NCBI GenBank assembly: GCA_947625565.1
Contig: CANQOU010000076.1
Location: forward strand, 1 to 6,171
DNA from: an uncultured Clostridia bacterium
GTDB lineage: Bacteria; Bacillota; Clostridia; TANB77; CAG-508
Direction of reading: 5' to 3'
DNA: 6,171 nt
Positions 1-5,081 of the stretch are shown here, piece after piece. The translations under genes were made by a program, and so were the position numbers. The notes under the pieces were generated by a model. The model had not been told where the DNA came from. It searched no databases and saw nothing but the letters and a program-made list of their open reading frames with translations. Each line of letters starts with the position of its first letter. Within the stretch, counting starts at the first letter, position 1.

Positions 1-69
1 CTATCCGCGACTCGAACGCGGGACAACTTGATTAAAAGTCAAGTGCTCTACCACCTGAGCTAATAGCCC
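1..69 (-). tRNA. tRNA-Lys (anticodon UUU), 3' end cut by the window edge
   Basis: Read on the minus strand, the molecule folds as a normal cloverleaf. The acceptor strand is GGGCTAT, the D arm is GCTC/GAGC, the anticodon stem is CTTGA/TCAAG around loop CTTTTAA, and the T arm is CCGCG/CGCGG around TTCGAGT. The anticodon TTT is at 36..34, so it decodes lysine AAA/AAG. The 5' end is at 69. Only ATAG of the 3' acceptor strand is inside the window, so the last three paired bases, the discriminator base and any encoded CCA lie to the left. Because the 3' half points out of the window, any integration site there cannot be assessed. Confidence 0.96.
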
Positions 70-73
70 ATAT

Positions 74-90
74 GCGTTATTTACAAACGC
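74..90 (-). repeat. Small inverted repeat in the tRNA-Lys 5' leader
   Basis: GCGTT (74-78) and AACGC (86-90) form a 5-bp stem around a 7-base loop, between the predicted transcript start and the mature tRNA. It could be a leader hairpin removed by RNase P. On the plus strand it is followed by a T-rich run, but no plus-strand gene ends here, so a terminator role is unlikely. Confidence 0.4.
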
Positions 91-96
91 TTTTAT

Positions 97-125
97 ATTT
101 TACTATATTTTTTTTTAGTTGTCAA
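97..125 (-). promoter_or_regulatory. Sigma-A-type promoter of tRNA-Lys
   Basis: On the minus strand a perfect -35 TTGACA (125..120) is separated by 17 bases from a -10 TAAAAT (102..97). This predicts a transcript start near 90, about 20 bases before the mature tRNA 5' end. The near-consensus boxes and ideal spacing fit a strongly expressed stable RNA gene. Confidence 0.8.
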
Positions 126-166
126 GGGTTTTTCTGGATTTTTTTCTTTTTTAAACAATTTTTGTA

Positions 167-352
167 TTATTTGTTCAATTTTTCGATAATTTCGTCTATA
201 TCTATTCCATGCACTTCACAAGCTTCTTCCAATGTTTCCATTTGTGATGCTGGACATCCTAAGCAATGCATTCCTGCTTCTAGTAGGATTTCTGCTTTTT
301 CTGGTGCTTTTTCTAATAATTCCCCTATTGTCATGTCTTTCTTTATTTCCAT
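167..352 (-). CDS. DUF1858-type redox-disulfide protein (61 aa)
   Basis: This small acidic protein resembles the DUF1858 / hybrid-cluster-associated redox-disulfide family. It has an N-terminal amphipathic helix region (MTIGELLEKAPEKAEILLEA), then GMHCLGCPASQMETLEEAC with a CxxC pair and a further Cys, and a C-terminal helix. Family members are usually about 60-75 aa, which matches. The pattern suggests a cytoplasmic thiol redox or metal-handling role, but the substrate is unknown. The start at 352 is chosen because AAGGAGGA (366..359) lies 6 bases upstream. An in-frame ATG at 370 would place that Shine-Dalgarno inside the gene. It is transcribed toward tRNA-Lys and diverges from the plus-strand secretion operon. 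No clear rho-independent terminator was seen after the stop. Confidence 0.88.
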   Translation of the reverse strand: MEIKKDMTIGELLEKAPEKAEILLEAGMHCLGCPASQMETLEEACEVHGIDIDEIIEKLNK

Positions 353-403
353 TTTATTTCCTCCTTCCACTTATATATTTTAACATATTTTTCTAAAAAA
401 GTA

Positions 404-432
404 TAGACAAATTGAAAAAAATGTTGTATTAT
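404..432 (+). promoter_or_regulatory. Predicted promoter of the secretion-like operon
   Basis: TAGACA (404-409, four of six consensus bases) is spaced 17 bases from TATTAT (427-432, five of six). Transcription would start near 439. A perfect TATAAT overlaps at 430-435 but has no good -35 at 17 bases, so it may be an alternative -10. The divergent DUF1858 gene shares this intergenic region, and its own promoter could not be assigned with confidence. Confidence 0.5.
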
Positions 433-433
433 A

Positions 434-451
434 ATAGCAATCTATTGCTAT
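434..451. promoter_or_regulatory. Perfect 8+8 dyad at the operon transcript start (candidate operator)
   Basis: ATAGCAAT (434-441), a 2-base centre CT, and ATTGCTAT (444-451) form a perfect inverted repeat. It covers the predicted transcription start and abuts both candidate -10 boxes, a typical place for a repressor to block RNA polymerase. The 2-base centre is too short for a stable RNA hairpin unless the stem opens, so a DNA-level operator is the better reading. No regulator gene is visible in the window. Confidence 0.5.
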
Positions 452-470
452 CGCCTTATAAGGTGGTGAT
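450..470 (+). promoter_or_regulatory. Shine-Dalgarno of the first operon gene, possibly in a hairpin
   Basis: AAGGTGGTGAT (460-470) matches the extended anti-Shine-Dalgarno complement AAGGAGGTGAT with one mismatch and lies just before ATT codons at 471 and 474. ATCGCC (450-455) can pair with GGTGAT (465-470), with one G-U wobble, around a 9-base loop, which would hide part of the ribosome binding site. A 10-bp palindrome CCTTATAAGG (454-463) also overlaps it. This could mean translational control of the operon's first gene, but it is inferred from pairing only. Confidence 0.45.
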
Positions 471-473
471 ATT

Positions 474-620
474 ATTCAAATTTTAATCAATTTATTTTTC
501 TTTTCCTTTATGATTTACCTTTTTATTACATTATATTCATTTTATCTTTTTTTCGATATAAAAATTCTCCATAATCAGCAAGGTGCAAAATTACATATTA
601 AGCAAAATCATTTTTCTTAA
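474..620 (+). CDS. Small membrane protein (48 aa), likely ATT start; first gene of the operon
   Basis: This reading frame was found by looking downstream of a very strong Shine-Dalgarno (460-470). The frame is open from ATT at 471 or 474 to TAA at 618-620. The product would have one hydrophobic segment at about residues 3-27, rich in Phe, Leu and Ile, and a polar basic tail (KILHNQQGAKLHIKQNHF). That suggests a single-pass inner-membrane peptide with its tail in the cytoplasm. ATT at 474 sits 7 bases after GGTGG. The only conventional in-frame start is ATG at 510, which has no ribosome binding site and would cut away much of the membrane segment. The stop is one base before the Shine-Dalgarno of the coupling-protein gene, which points to co-translation. 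I do not recognise the family. It could instead be a leader peptide for the coupling-protein gene. Confidence 0.55.
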   Translation: MQILINLFFFSFMIYLFITLYSFYLFFDIKILHNQQGAKLHIKQNHFS

Positions 621-621
621 T

Positions 622-629
622 GGAGGTGA
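622..629 (+). promoter_or_regulatory. Shine-Dalgarno that decides the coupling-protein start
   Basis: GGAGGTGA (622-629) is a full anti-Shine-Dalgarno match. In the coupling-protein frame its last three bases are a TGA stop, so translation must begin after 629. Only ATA (630), TTT (633) and ATT (636) follow directly. ATT at 636 is 9 bases from GGAGG, a normal spacing. No ATG, GTG or TTG occurs in this frame until 1263. Confidence 0.75.
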
Positions 630-635
630 ATATTT

Positions 636-2348
636 ATTTTTAAACATAAATTAGCATTTTTTATTTCTACTTTTTTATTTTTCCTTTTTCAAGTTTTAAC
701 TTTTTTTATTTTTTATCCTCTTTATACTGCTAATGAAGTTATTATTGCATACGTTTTTCATCCTTTTGATATTTGTTTAGAACAGCCTTTTTTATGGAAT
801 ATATTAAAGAAAATTTATATTGTTATTTTTATTTTTTCTGATTTCATTTTTTGTCGTCTTTTTTATCAAAGGTTTTTAATAAATATTCCTTTATTTTTTA
901 AAAAAATAAAAATCAAAAAAAAATATAATTTCGTTGCTAAAAAAGATAATAGTTCTTTTTCTTTACTTATTGGAAATGATTTTTCTAATCCTGAAATTCC
1001 AGTTTTTGTACCAGAACCTGGCTTATATCAAAATTTTTTAATTACTGGTACTATTGGTTCTGGAAAAACTTCTTCTGCTATTTATCCTTTTGTAAATCAA
1101 TTTTTTAATTATAATGCTAATAATTTAAATGAAAAAATAGGTATTCTTATTTTAGATGTTAAAGGTAATTTTTATAAATATGTACTTGATATTGCTAAAA
1201 AATATAATTTATCTAAGGATATTATTGTTATTTCTCTTTCAAATAATATTTATTATAACCCTTTGCATAAACCTAATTTAAAACCACAAGTTTTGGCTAA
1301 CCGATTGAAAACAATTTTAACTTTATTTTCAGAAAATAATTCTGAGTCTTATTGGCTTGATAAAGCTGAACAAATTTTAACGGAATGTATTAAACTTTGC
1401 AGAATGTATAATGACGGATATGTTACTTTTTCTGAAATTCATAAATTAGTAACTATTCCTAATTATTATTTAGAAAAAATATCTGATTTAAGGCATTTAT
1501 TTATTTCTGGAAAATTATCACATTCTGAAGTTTATGATTTAAATGCAAGTTTAAATTTTTTTGAAAAAGAATTTTCTCAATTGGATAGTCGTACCAAAAA
1601 TATCTTAATTTCCGAAATTACTCGTATGACAAATCCTTTTGTTTCTGATTATGAGGTTTCTAAAACTTTTTGTCCCCCTAAAGAGGTTTTAAATTTTAAT
1701 GGATTTTCAGAAATAATTGATAGTGGGAAAATTGTTGTTTTAAATATAAATGTTTCAGAATATTCACTTCTTTCTAAGATAATAGCTGCATATTTAAAAC
1801 TAGATTTTCAAACTGAAGTTATGACAAAGTTAGCTAATTCTATGCCTAAAAAAACTATTTTTATTTGTGATGAATATGATAAATTTTGTACAAAAACTGA
1901 TGCTGATTTTTTTTCTATGAGTCGTGAAGCAAAATGCATCAATATTGTTTCTACTCAAAGTTATTCTTCTTTAAAATATTCCTTAAAAGACGAAGCAAGT
2001 GTGAAAGTTATTGTTCAAAATTTAGTAAATAAAATATGGTTTCGCACTGATGATATTTTTACAATTGAAGAAGCTCAAAAACAATTAGGAAAAGAGGATA
2101 AAGAGCGTCATTCTAAAAGTATTTCTGAAAATGCAAAAGAAACAAATTTTAGCTATATTACTAATAGTTTTAATTCTGAAAATTCTAATATTTCTGAAAC
2201 ATATAGTACTTTTATGCAAAATGATTTTATTTTTGATACAAATTTTTTTACTCAAAATTTAGAAACTTTTTCTGCATTAACATTTTTATCTGATGGTAAT
2301 TTTATTTTTAAACCAAAAAAATTAAAAATGATTCCTTATTTTAAATAA
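636..2348 (+). CDS. VirD4/TraG-family type IV coupling ATPase, ATT start (570 aa)
   Basis: Coupling proteins are inner-membrane ATPases that deliver DNA or protein substrates to a type IV secretion channel. Two N-terminal membrane segments (about 6-30 and 55-77) flank a short external loop. They are followed by Walker A GTIGSGKT (138-145), the conserved ILILDVKGNFY segment around D174, the family-typical YNPLHKPN and LANRLK stretch, and Walker B IFICDEYDKF with D412-E413. After that comes the SREAKCINIVSTQSYSSL motif typical of TraG/TraD, then a segment RTDD...QLGKEDKE...SKSISENAKET. Length is normal for the family. The first conventional start, TTG at 1263, would begin near residue 210 and lose the membrane segments and Walker A, and it lacks a ribosome binding site, so ATT at 636 after GGAGGTGA is preferred. 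The gene follows the 48-aa ORF closely and precedes VirB2-, VirB6- and VirB3-like genes. Confidence 0.9.
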   Translation: MFKHKLAFFISTFLFFLFQVLTFFIFYPLYTANEVIIAYVFHPFDICLEQPFLWNILKKIYIVIFIFSDFIFCRLFYQRFLINIPLFFKKIKIKKKYNFVAKKDNSSFSLLIGNDFSNPEIPVFVPEPGLYQNFLITGTIGSGKTSSAIYPFVNQFFNYNANNLNEKIGILILDVKGNFYKYVLDIAKKYNLSKDIIVISLSNNIYYNPLHKPNLKPQVLANRLKTILTLFSENNSESYWLDKAEQILTECIKLCRMYNDGYVTFSEIHKLVTIPNYYLEKISDLRHLFISGKLSHSEVYDLNASLNFFEKEFSQLDSRTKNILISEITRMTNPFVSDYEVSKTFCPPKEVLNFNGFSEIIDSGKIVVLNINVSEYSLLSKIIAAYLKLDFQTEVMTKLANSMPKKTIFICDEYDKFCTKTDADFFSMSREAKCINIVSTQSYSSLKYSLKDEASVKVIVQNLVNKIWFRTDDIFTIEEAQKQLGKEDKERHSKSISENAKETNFSYITNSFNSENSNISETYSTFMQNDFIFDTNFFTQNLETFSALTFLSDGNFIFKPKKLKMIPYFK

Positions 2349-2379
2349 TTTTTTTTAATAATTAAAAAGGAGGTATTTT

Positions 2380-2733
2380 ATGAATTTAAAAAAATACAAA
2401 GTTCACAAAAATTTATTTTATATTTTTTCTATTTTTTTATTAACTATTATTTTTATTTTTAATTTCAAAATTATTTTTGCAGCATGGGGCGAACCTCAAT
2501 TAGTTACAAAAATAAATTCTGCTTTCGAAAAAATTGAAGGATGGTTATTAACAATTTCTACTCCGGCAGCTGCAGTCGCTGTTGGAACAGGTGTCTTTAT
2601 GAAAAAGTTTAGTTTTGGTGATGAAGATAGAATTCGAACTGGTAAAAAATTGATTAAAGGATCTCTCTTTTCTTACGCATTTATACTTGCTATTGATTTA
2701 ATACTTTCTGCTATTAAGTCTTTAATTGGTTAA
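2380..2733 (+). CDS. VirB2/TrbC-like pilin candidate (117 aa)
   Basis: The protein has a basic N-terminus (KKYKVHK), a long hydrophobic segment at about 12-34 ending in IIFAAW that resembles a signal sequence with possible cleavage near residue 34, and two further hydrophobic segments (about 55-74, rich in Ala/Gly/Val, and 95-117). Between the last two is a charged loop, GDEDRIRTGKKLIKG. A cleavable signal followed by two membrane helices joined by a short basic loop is the layout of VirB2/TrbC pilins and of the small Maff2-type proteins of Tn1549-like elements, where the gene also lies between VirD4 and VirB6. The start is ATG after AAAAAGGAGG. The family call rests on topology, size and position, not on a diagnostic motif. 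Confidence 0.72.
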   Translation: MNLKKYKVHKNLFYIFSIFLLTIIFIFNFKIIFAAWGEPQLVTKINSAFEKIEGWLLTISTPAAAVAVGTGVFMKKFSFGDEDRIRTGKKLIKGSLFSYAFILAIDLILSAIKSLIG

Positions 2734-2780
2734 CCTTTTATATTTTATGTTTATTGTTTTTTTTGTGAAAGGAGGTTATT

Positions 2781-3656
2781 TTGGAACAAACAAATATCAC
2801 ACAAATTATTATTCAAACTATAAATTCTATTTTTGAAACTTTATTAAGTTCTATTGATAATAATTTATATGGTGTATTAGATGATATGACTTTTATCAAT
2901 TCAAATATTTTACATGATAATTATTTTGAAAAAATTTTTGGAACTTCAACAACAAATGGAATTTTGTTAGTAGCAAATTCTTTGTTTTTAGGCATCATTA
3001 TTTATTTTGCCATTCGCTATTTTTTATCACATATTACTTATATGCAAGTTGATAGGCCTTATTCTTTTATTTTAAAATTAATTATTTATGGAATCTGCAT
3101 GAATTTTTCTTATTTTATTTTAGAACAATTTTTAAATTTATTTTCTTATGTTACTATAGCTCTTCAAGATTTAGGTTTTGATTTATTTGGAAAAAATATT
3201 TGTTTTTCAGAGTTAATTTCTTTAATGAATTCTAGTGTTTCTGTTGGAGGAAATACATTAAATATTTTTTCTTTAGATGGTTTATTAAAAACCTCTTTTT
3301 CTATTTCTCTTTTAGGCTTAGTATTTTCATATTCTTTGCGATATGTAATGATAAAAATATTTATTTTATTAGCACCTTTTTCAATTTTGTCATCTGCTTC
3401 TAACCAATTATCTTGGTTTTTTAAAGCATGGTTTAGAAATTTATTTTCCTTATTATTTATTCAAATAATTGTTGTTCTTATTTTACTAATATTGTTTTCT
3501 ATAGATTATAGTTCTGGAAATTTATTTGTTAAATTTGTGTATATCGGTGGAATTTATGCATTATTGCGTGCAAATTCAATTGTTAAAGAATTTATAGGTG
3601 GTATTTCCACAACTGTTTCACAGAATGTGGGACAATTTCTTAGTTTTAATAAATAA
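2781..3656 (+). CDS. VirB6/TrbL-like polytopic membrane protein (291 aa)
   Basis: This protein would form part of the inner-membrane platform of a type IV secretion channel. After an amphipathic N-terminus there are about six membrane segments (roughly 61-83, 95-117, 169-187, 189-205, 220-241 and 249-264). The most family-like part is IKIFILLAPFSIL (191-203) followed by WFFKAWFRNLFSLLF (212-226). That pattern, an APF-type helix then W-F-K-W and a long hydrophobic helix, recurs in VirB6/TrbL proteins of Gram-positive conjugative elements. The start is TTG at 2781, 5 bases after AAAGGAGG. An ATT at 2778 is in frame immediately before it, so either could be used. The position between pilin-like and VirB3-like genes supports the call. 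Confidence 0.8.
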   Translation: MEQTNITQIIIQTINSIFETLLSSIDNNLYGVLDDMTFINSNILHDNYFEKIFGTSTTNGILLVANSLFLGIIIYFAIRYFLSHITYMQVDRPYSFILKLIIYGICMNFSYFILEQFLNLFSYVTIALQDLGFDLFGKNICFSELISLMNSSVSVGGNTLNIFSLDGLLKTSFSISLLGLVFSYSLRYVMIKIFILLAPFSILSSASNQLSWFFKAWFRNLFSLLFIQIIVVLILLILFSIDYSSGNLFVKFVYIGGIYALLRANSIVKEFIGGISTTVSQNVGQFLSFNK

Positions 3657-3662
3657 TTGAAG

Positions 3663-3667
3663 GGAGG
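3663..3667 (+). promoter_or_regulatory. Shine-Dalgarno that decides the VirB3-like start
   Basis: GGAGG, preceded by AG at 3661-3662, lies 7 bases after the VirB6-like stop codon. It is followed 6 bases later by ATT at 3674. The reading frame between the upstream in-frame stop (3650-3652) and 3674 contains no ATG, GTG or TTG. The next conventional start is ATG at 3809, inside the second membrane segment. Confidence 0.65.
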
Positions 3668-3673
3668 TTTATT

Positions 3674-3964
3674 ATTAAATTTATTTTTCCTAAAAATTTT
3701 AATTTTAAAAATAAATTATTTGGTGTAATTGATTATAGTACAATTTTTATCAATTTAATTTGGTGTATTTTTATTTTTATTTTAACTAGCATTTTTTTTA
3801 ATAAATTTATGATTCAGATTTTTTTTATTATTTTATTTTGTTTTCCTTTTTTACTAATTAGTATTTCAGGATTTAATGGAGAAAGTTTTTTATATGTATT
3901 TAAATATATGATTTCTTTTTTTATAAAACAAAAATTATATTTTTATTCCAAAGATAATTTTTAA
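3674..3964 (+). CDS. VirB3/PrgI-like small inner-membrane protein, ATT start (96 aa)
   Basis: The frame is open from ATT at 3674 to TAA at 3962-3964. The product begins KFIFPKNFNFKNKLFGVIDY, then has two hydrophobic segments (about 23-42 and 45-66), the stretch ISGFNGESFLYVFKYMISFF, and a basic tail KQKLYFYSK. VirB3, PrgI and TcpE proteins share this plan: about 90-120 aa, a short cytoplasmic N-terminus with an F-P motif, a paired membrane hairpin, and a conserved Gly/Asn/Glu turn followed by an aromatic amphipathic helix. In Tn1549-type elements PrgI follows VirB6 and precedes VirB4. Here dnaD comes next instead. The only conventional in-frame start, ATG at 3809 (residue 46), would remove the first helix and has no ribosome binding site. 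The family call is from topology and position. Confidence 0.72.
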   Translation: MKFIFPKNFNFKNKLFGVIDYSTIFINLIWCIFIFILTSIFFNKFMIQIFFIILFCFPFLLISISGFNGESFLYVFKYMISFFIKQKLYFYSKDNF

Positions 3965-4015
3965 TTTTTTTATTATTTTTTATTTTCATATAATAAAAAA
4001 TTTTGACAAATTATA

Positions 4016-4044
4016 TTGAACTTTTTACATAAAGAAGATATAAT
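4016..4044 (+). promoter_or_regulatory. Sigma-A-type promoter of dnaD-dnaI
   Basis: TTGAAC (4016-4021) and a perfect TATAAT (4039-4044) are spaced by exactly 17 bases, predicting a start near 4051 and a leader of about 40 bases before the dnaD ATG. A perfect TTGACA at 4003-4008 lies just upstream without a good -10 partner. No GC-rich terminator was seen between the VirB3-like stop (3964) and this promoter, so read-through from the secretion operon is possible. Confidence 0.75.
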
Positions 4045-4091
4045 AAAACTACAATTTTTAAGCTGTTTTTATTTTGAAACGGGGGATTTTT

Positions 4092-5081
4092 ATGAAATTA
4101 GAGCAAAAAGAGAAATCTATGTTATTTTCTGAAACTACAATACCAGATATATTTTTTTCAGAATATTTATCAGAAATTCCTGGTGATTATTTGAAAATCT
4201 ATCTTTATCTGTCTTTTTTATCTAAGTATGGAAAAGATATAAAAGTAAATGATATGTCTAAAAAATTAGGATTATCTATCAAAGTAATAACTGAAGGAAT
4301 TTCTCATCTTGAAAAAAATGGTTTAATTTTAAAAAAGACAAATGGTTTTATTATAGTAGATTTGCAAGAAGTAACTTTAAATAATTTATATACTCCTAAT
4401 TTGACACCTTCTAAAGAAAAAATTGAACAAACTGTAAAAAATCAATCTCGAGCTAAGGCTATTGACCATATAAATAACATGTATTTTCAAGGTATTATGG
4501 GACCTTCTTGGTTTAATGATATTGATTTATGGTTTAAAAAATATAATTTTGATGAACAAGTAATGATTGCTCTTTTTGATTATTGTTATAATCGTTCTGC
4601 TCTTCATAAAAATTATGTACAAACAGTTGCAGAAGCTTGGGGTAATAATAAAATTCAAACTTGGAACGATTTAGAACTTTATGACCAAAAACGAGAAAAG
4701 TTACAAACTATAAAGCGAAATGTTGCTAAAAAATTAGGTAAACGTTCTGGTTTAAATCAATATGAAGAAGGCTACATTGAAAATTGGGTATTAGATTTTG
4801 GTTACGATATGAATATTATTGAAATTGCTTTAAAGAAAACAACTTCAAAGCAAAATCCAACTTTTGATTATTTCCACCATATTATATCTGATTGGCATGA
4901 TAAAAATTTAAAAACTCCTGTTGAAATAGAAAATTATATGGAGCAAAGGAAAAAGCAAGCTAAGGATATTAAGAATTTAAAAAATAGTGTATCAAAAGCA
5001 AATCATACTCAACGACAGTACGATAACTTAGATTTTTTATATGCAAATGTAGATATAGAAGGAGAAGCCGATGGCAAATGA
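4092..5081 (+). CDS. dnaD: DnaD-like primosomal replication initiation protein (329 aa)
   Basis: DnaD-family proteins remodel origin DNA and help load the replicative helicase in Firmicutes. Residues about 18-90 look like the N-terminal winged-helix domain (FFSEYL...GDYLKIYLYLSFLSKYGKDIKV...LGLS...LEKNGLI). Two tandem DnaD C-terminal domains follow, each ending in the YxxxIxxxW-type signature: Y165...V169...W173 in YVQTVAEAWGNNKIQTW, and Y260...I264...W268 in YFHHIISDWHDKNLKTP. The double-domain form and about 330 aa are typical of the Clostridia chromosomal gene. ATG at 4092 is preferred because GGGGGA (4081-4086) lies 5 bases upstream; an in-frame TTG at 4074 would put that site inside the gene. 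The stop overlaps the next gene's start by 11 bases, implying translational coupling with the helicase loader. Confidence 0.9.
   Translation: MKLEQKEKSMLFSETTIPDIFFSEYLSEIPGDYLKIYLYLSFLSKYGKDIKVNDMSKKLGLSIKVITEGISHLEKNGLILKKTNGFIIVDLQEVTLNNLYTPNLTPSKEKIEQTVKNQSRAKAIDHINNMYFQGIMGPSWFNDIDLWFKKYNFDEQVMIALFDYCYNRSALHKNYVQTVAEAWGNNKIQTWNDLELYDQKREKLQTIKRNVAKKLGKRSGLNQYEEGYIENWVLDFGYDMNIIEIALKKTTSKQNPTFDYFHHIISDWHDKNLKTPVEIENYMEQRKKQAKDIKNLKNSVSKANHTQRQYDNLDFLYANVDIEGEADGK

Noticed and set aside
353..370. ATG at 370 as the DUF1858 start
   Set aside because: It would place a full AAGGAGGA Shine-Dalgarno inside the coding region; ATG at 352 is ideally spaced from it.
72..383. Plus-strand open frame of 103 codons
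   Set aside because: It lies antisense over the DUF1858 gene and the tRNA promoter, has a low-complexity Phe/Ser-rich translation and has no ribosome binding site.
371..405. Minus-strand promoter for DUF1858 (TATACT at 405..400 or TAAAAT-like bases nearer the gene)
   Set aside because: A -10-like box exists in this AT-rich stretch but none has a convincing -35 at 16-18 bases, so no site was assigned.
1263..1265. TTG as the coupling-protein start
   Set aside because: It has no Shine-Dalgarno, and the same frame is open upstream through a perfect Walker A and two membrane segments.
4074..4091. TTG at 4074 as the dnaD start
   Set aside because: The GGGGGA ribosome binding site falls after it and just before ATG 4092, which is the better start.
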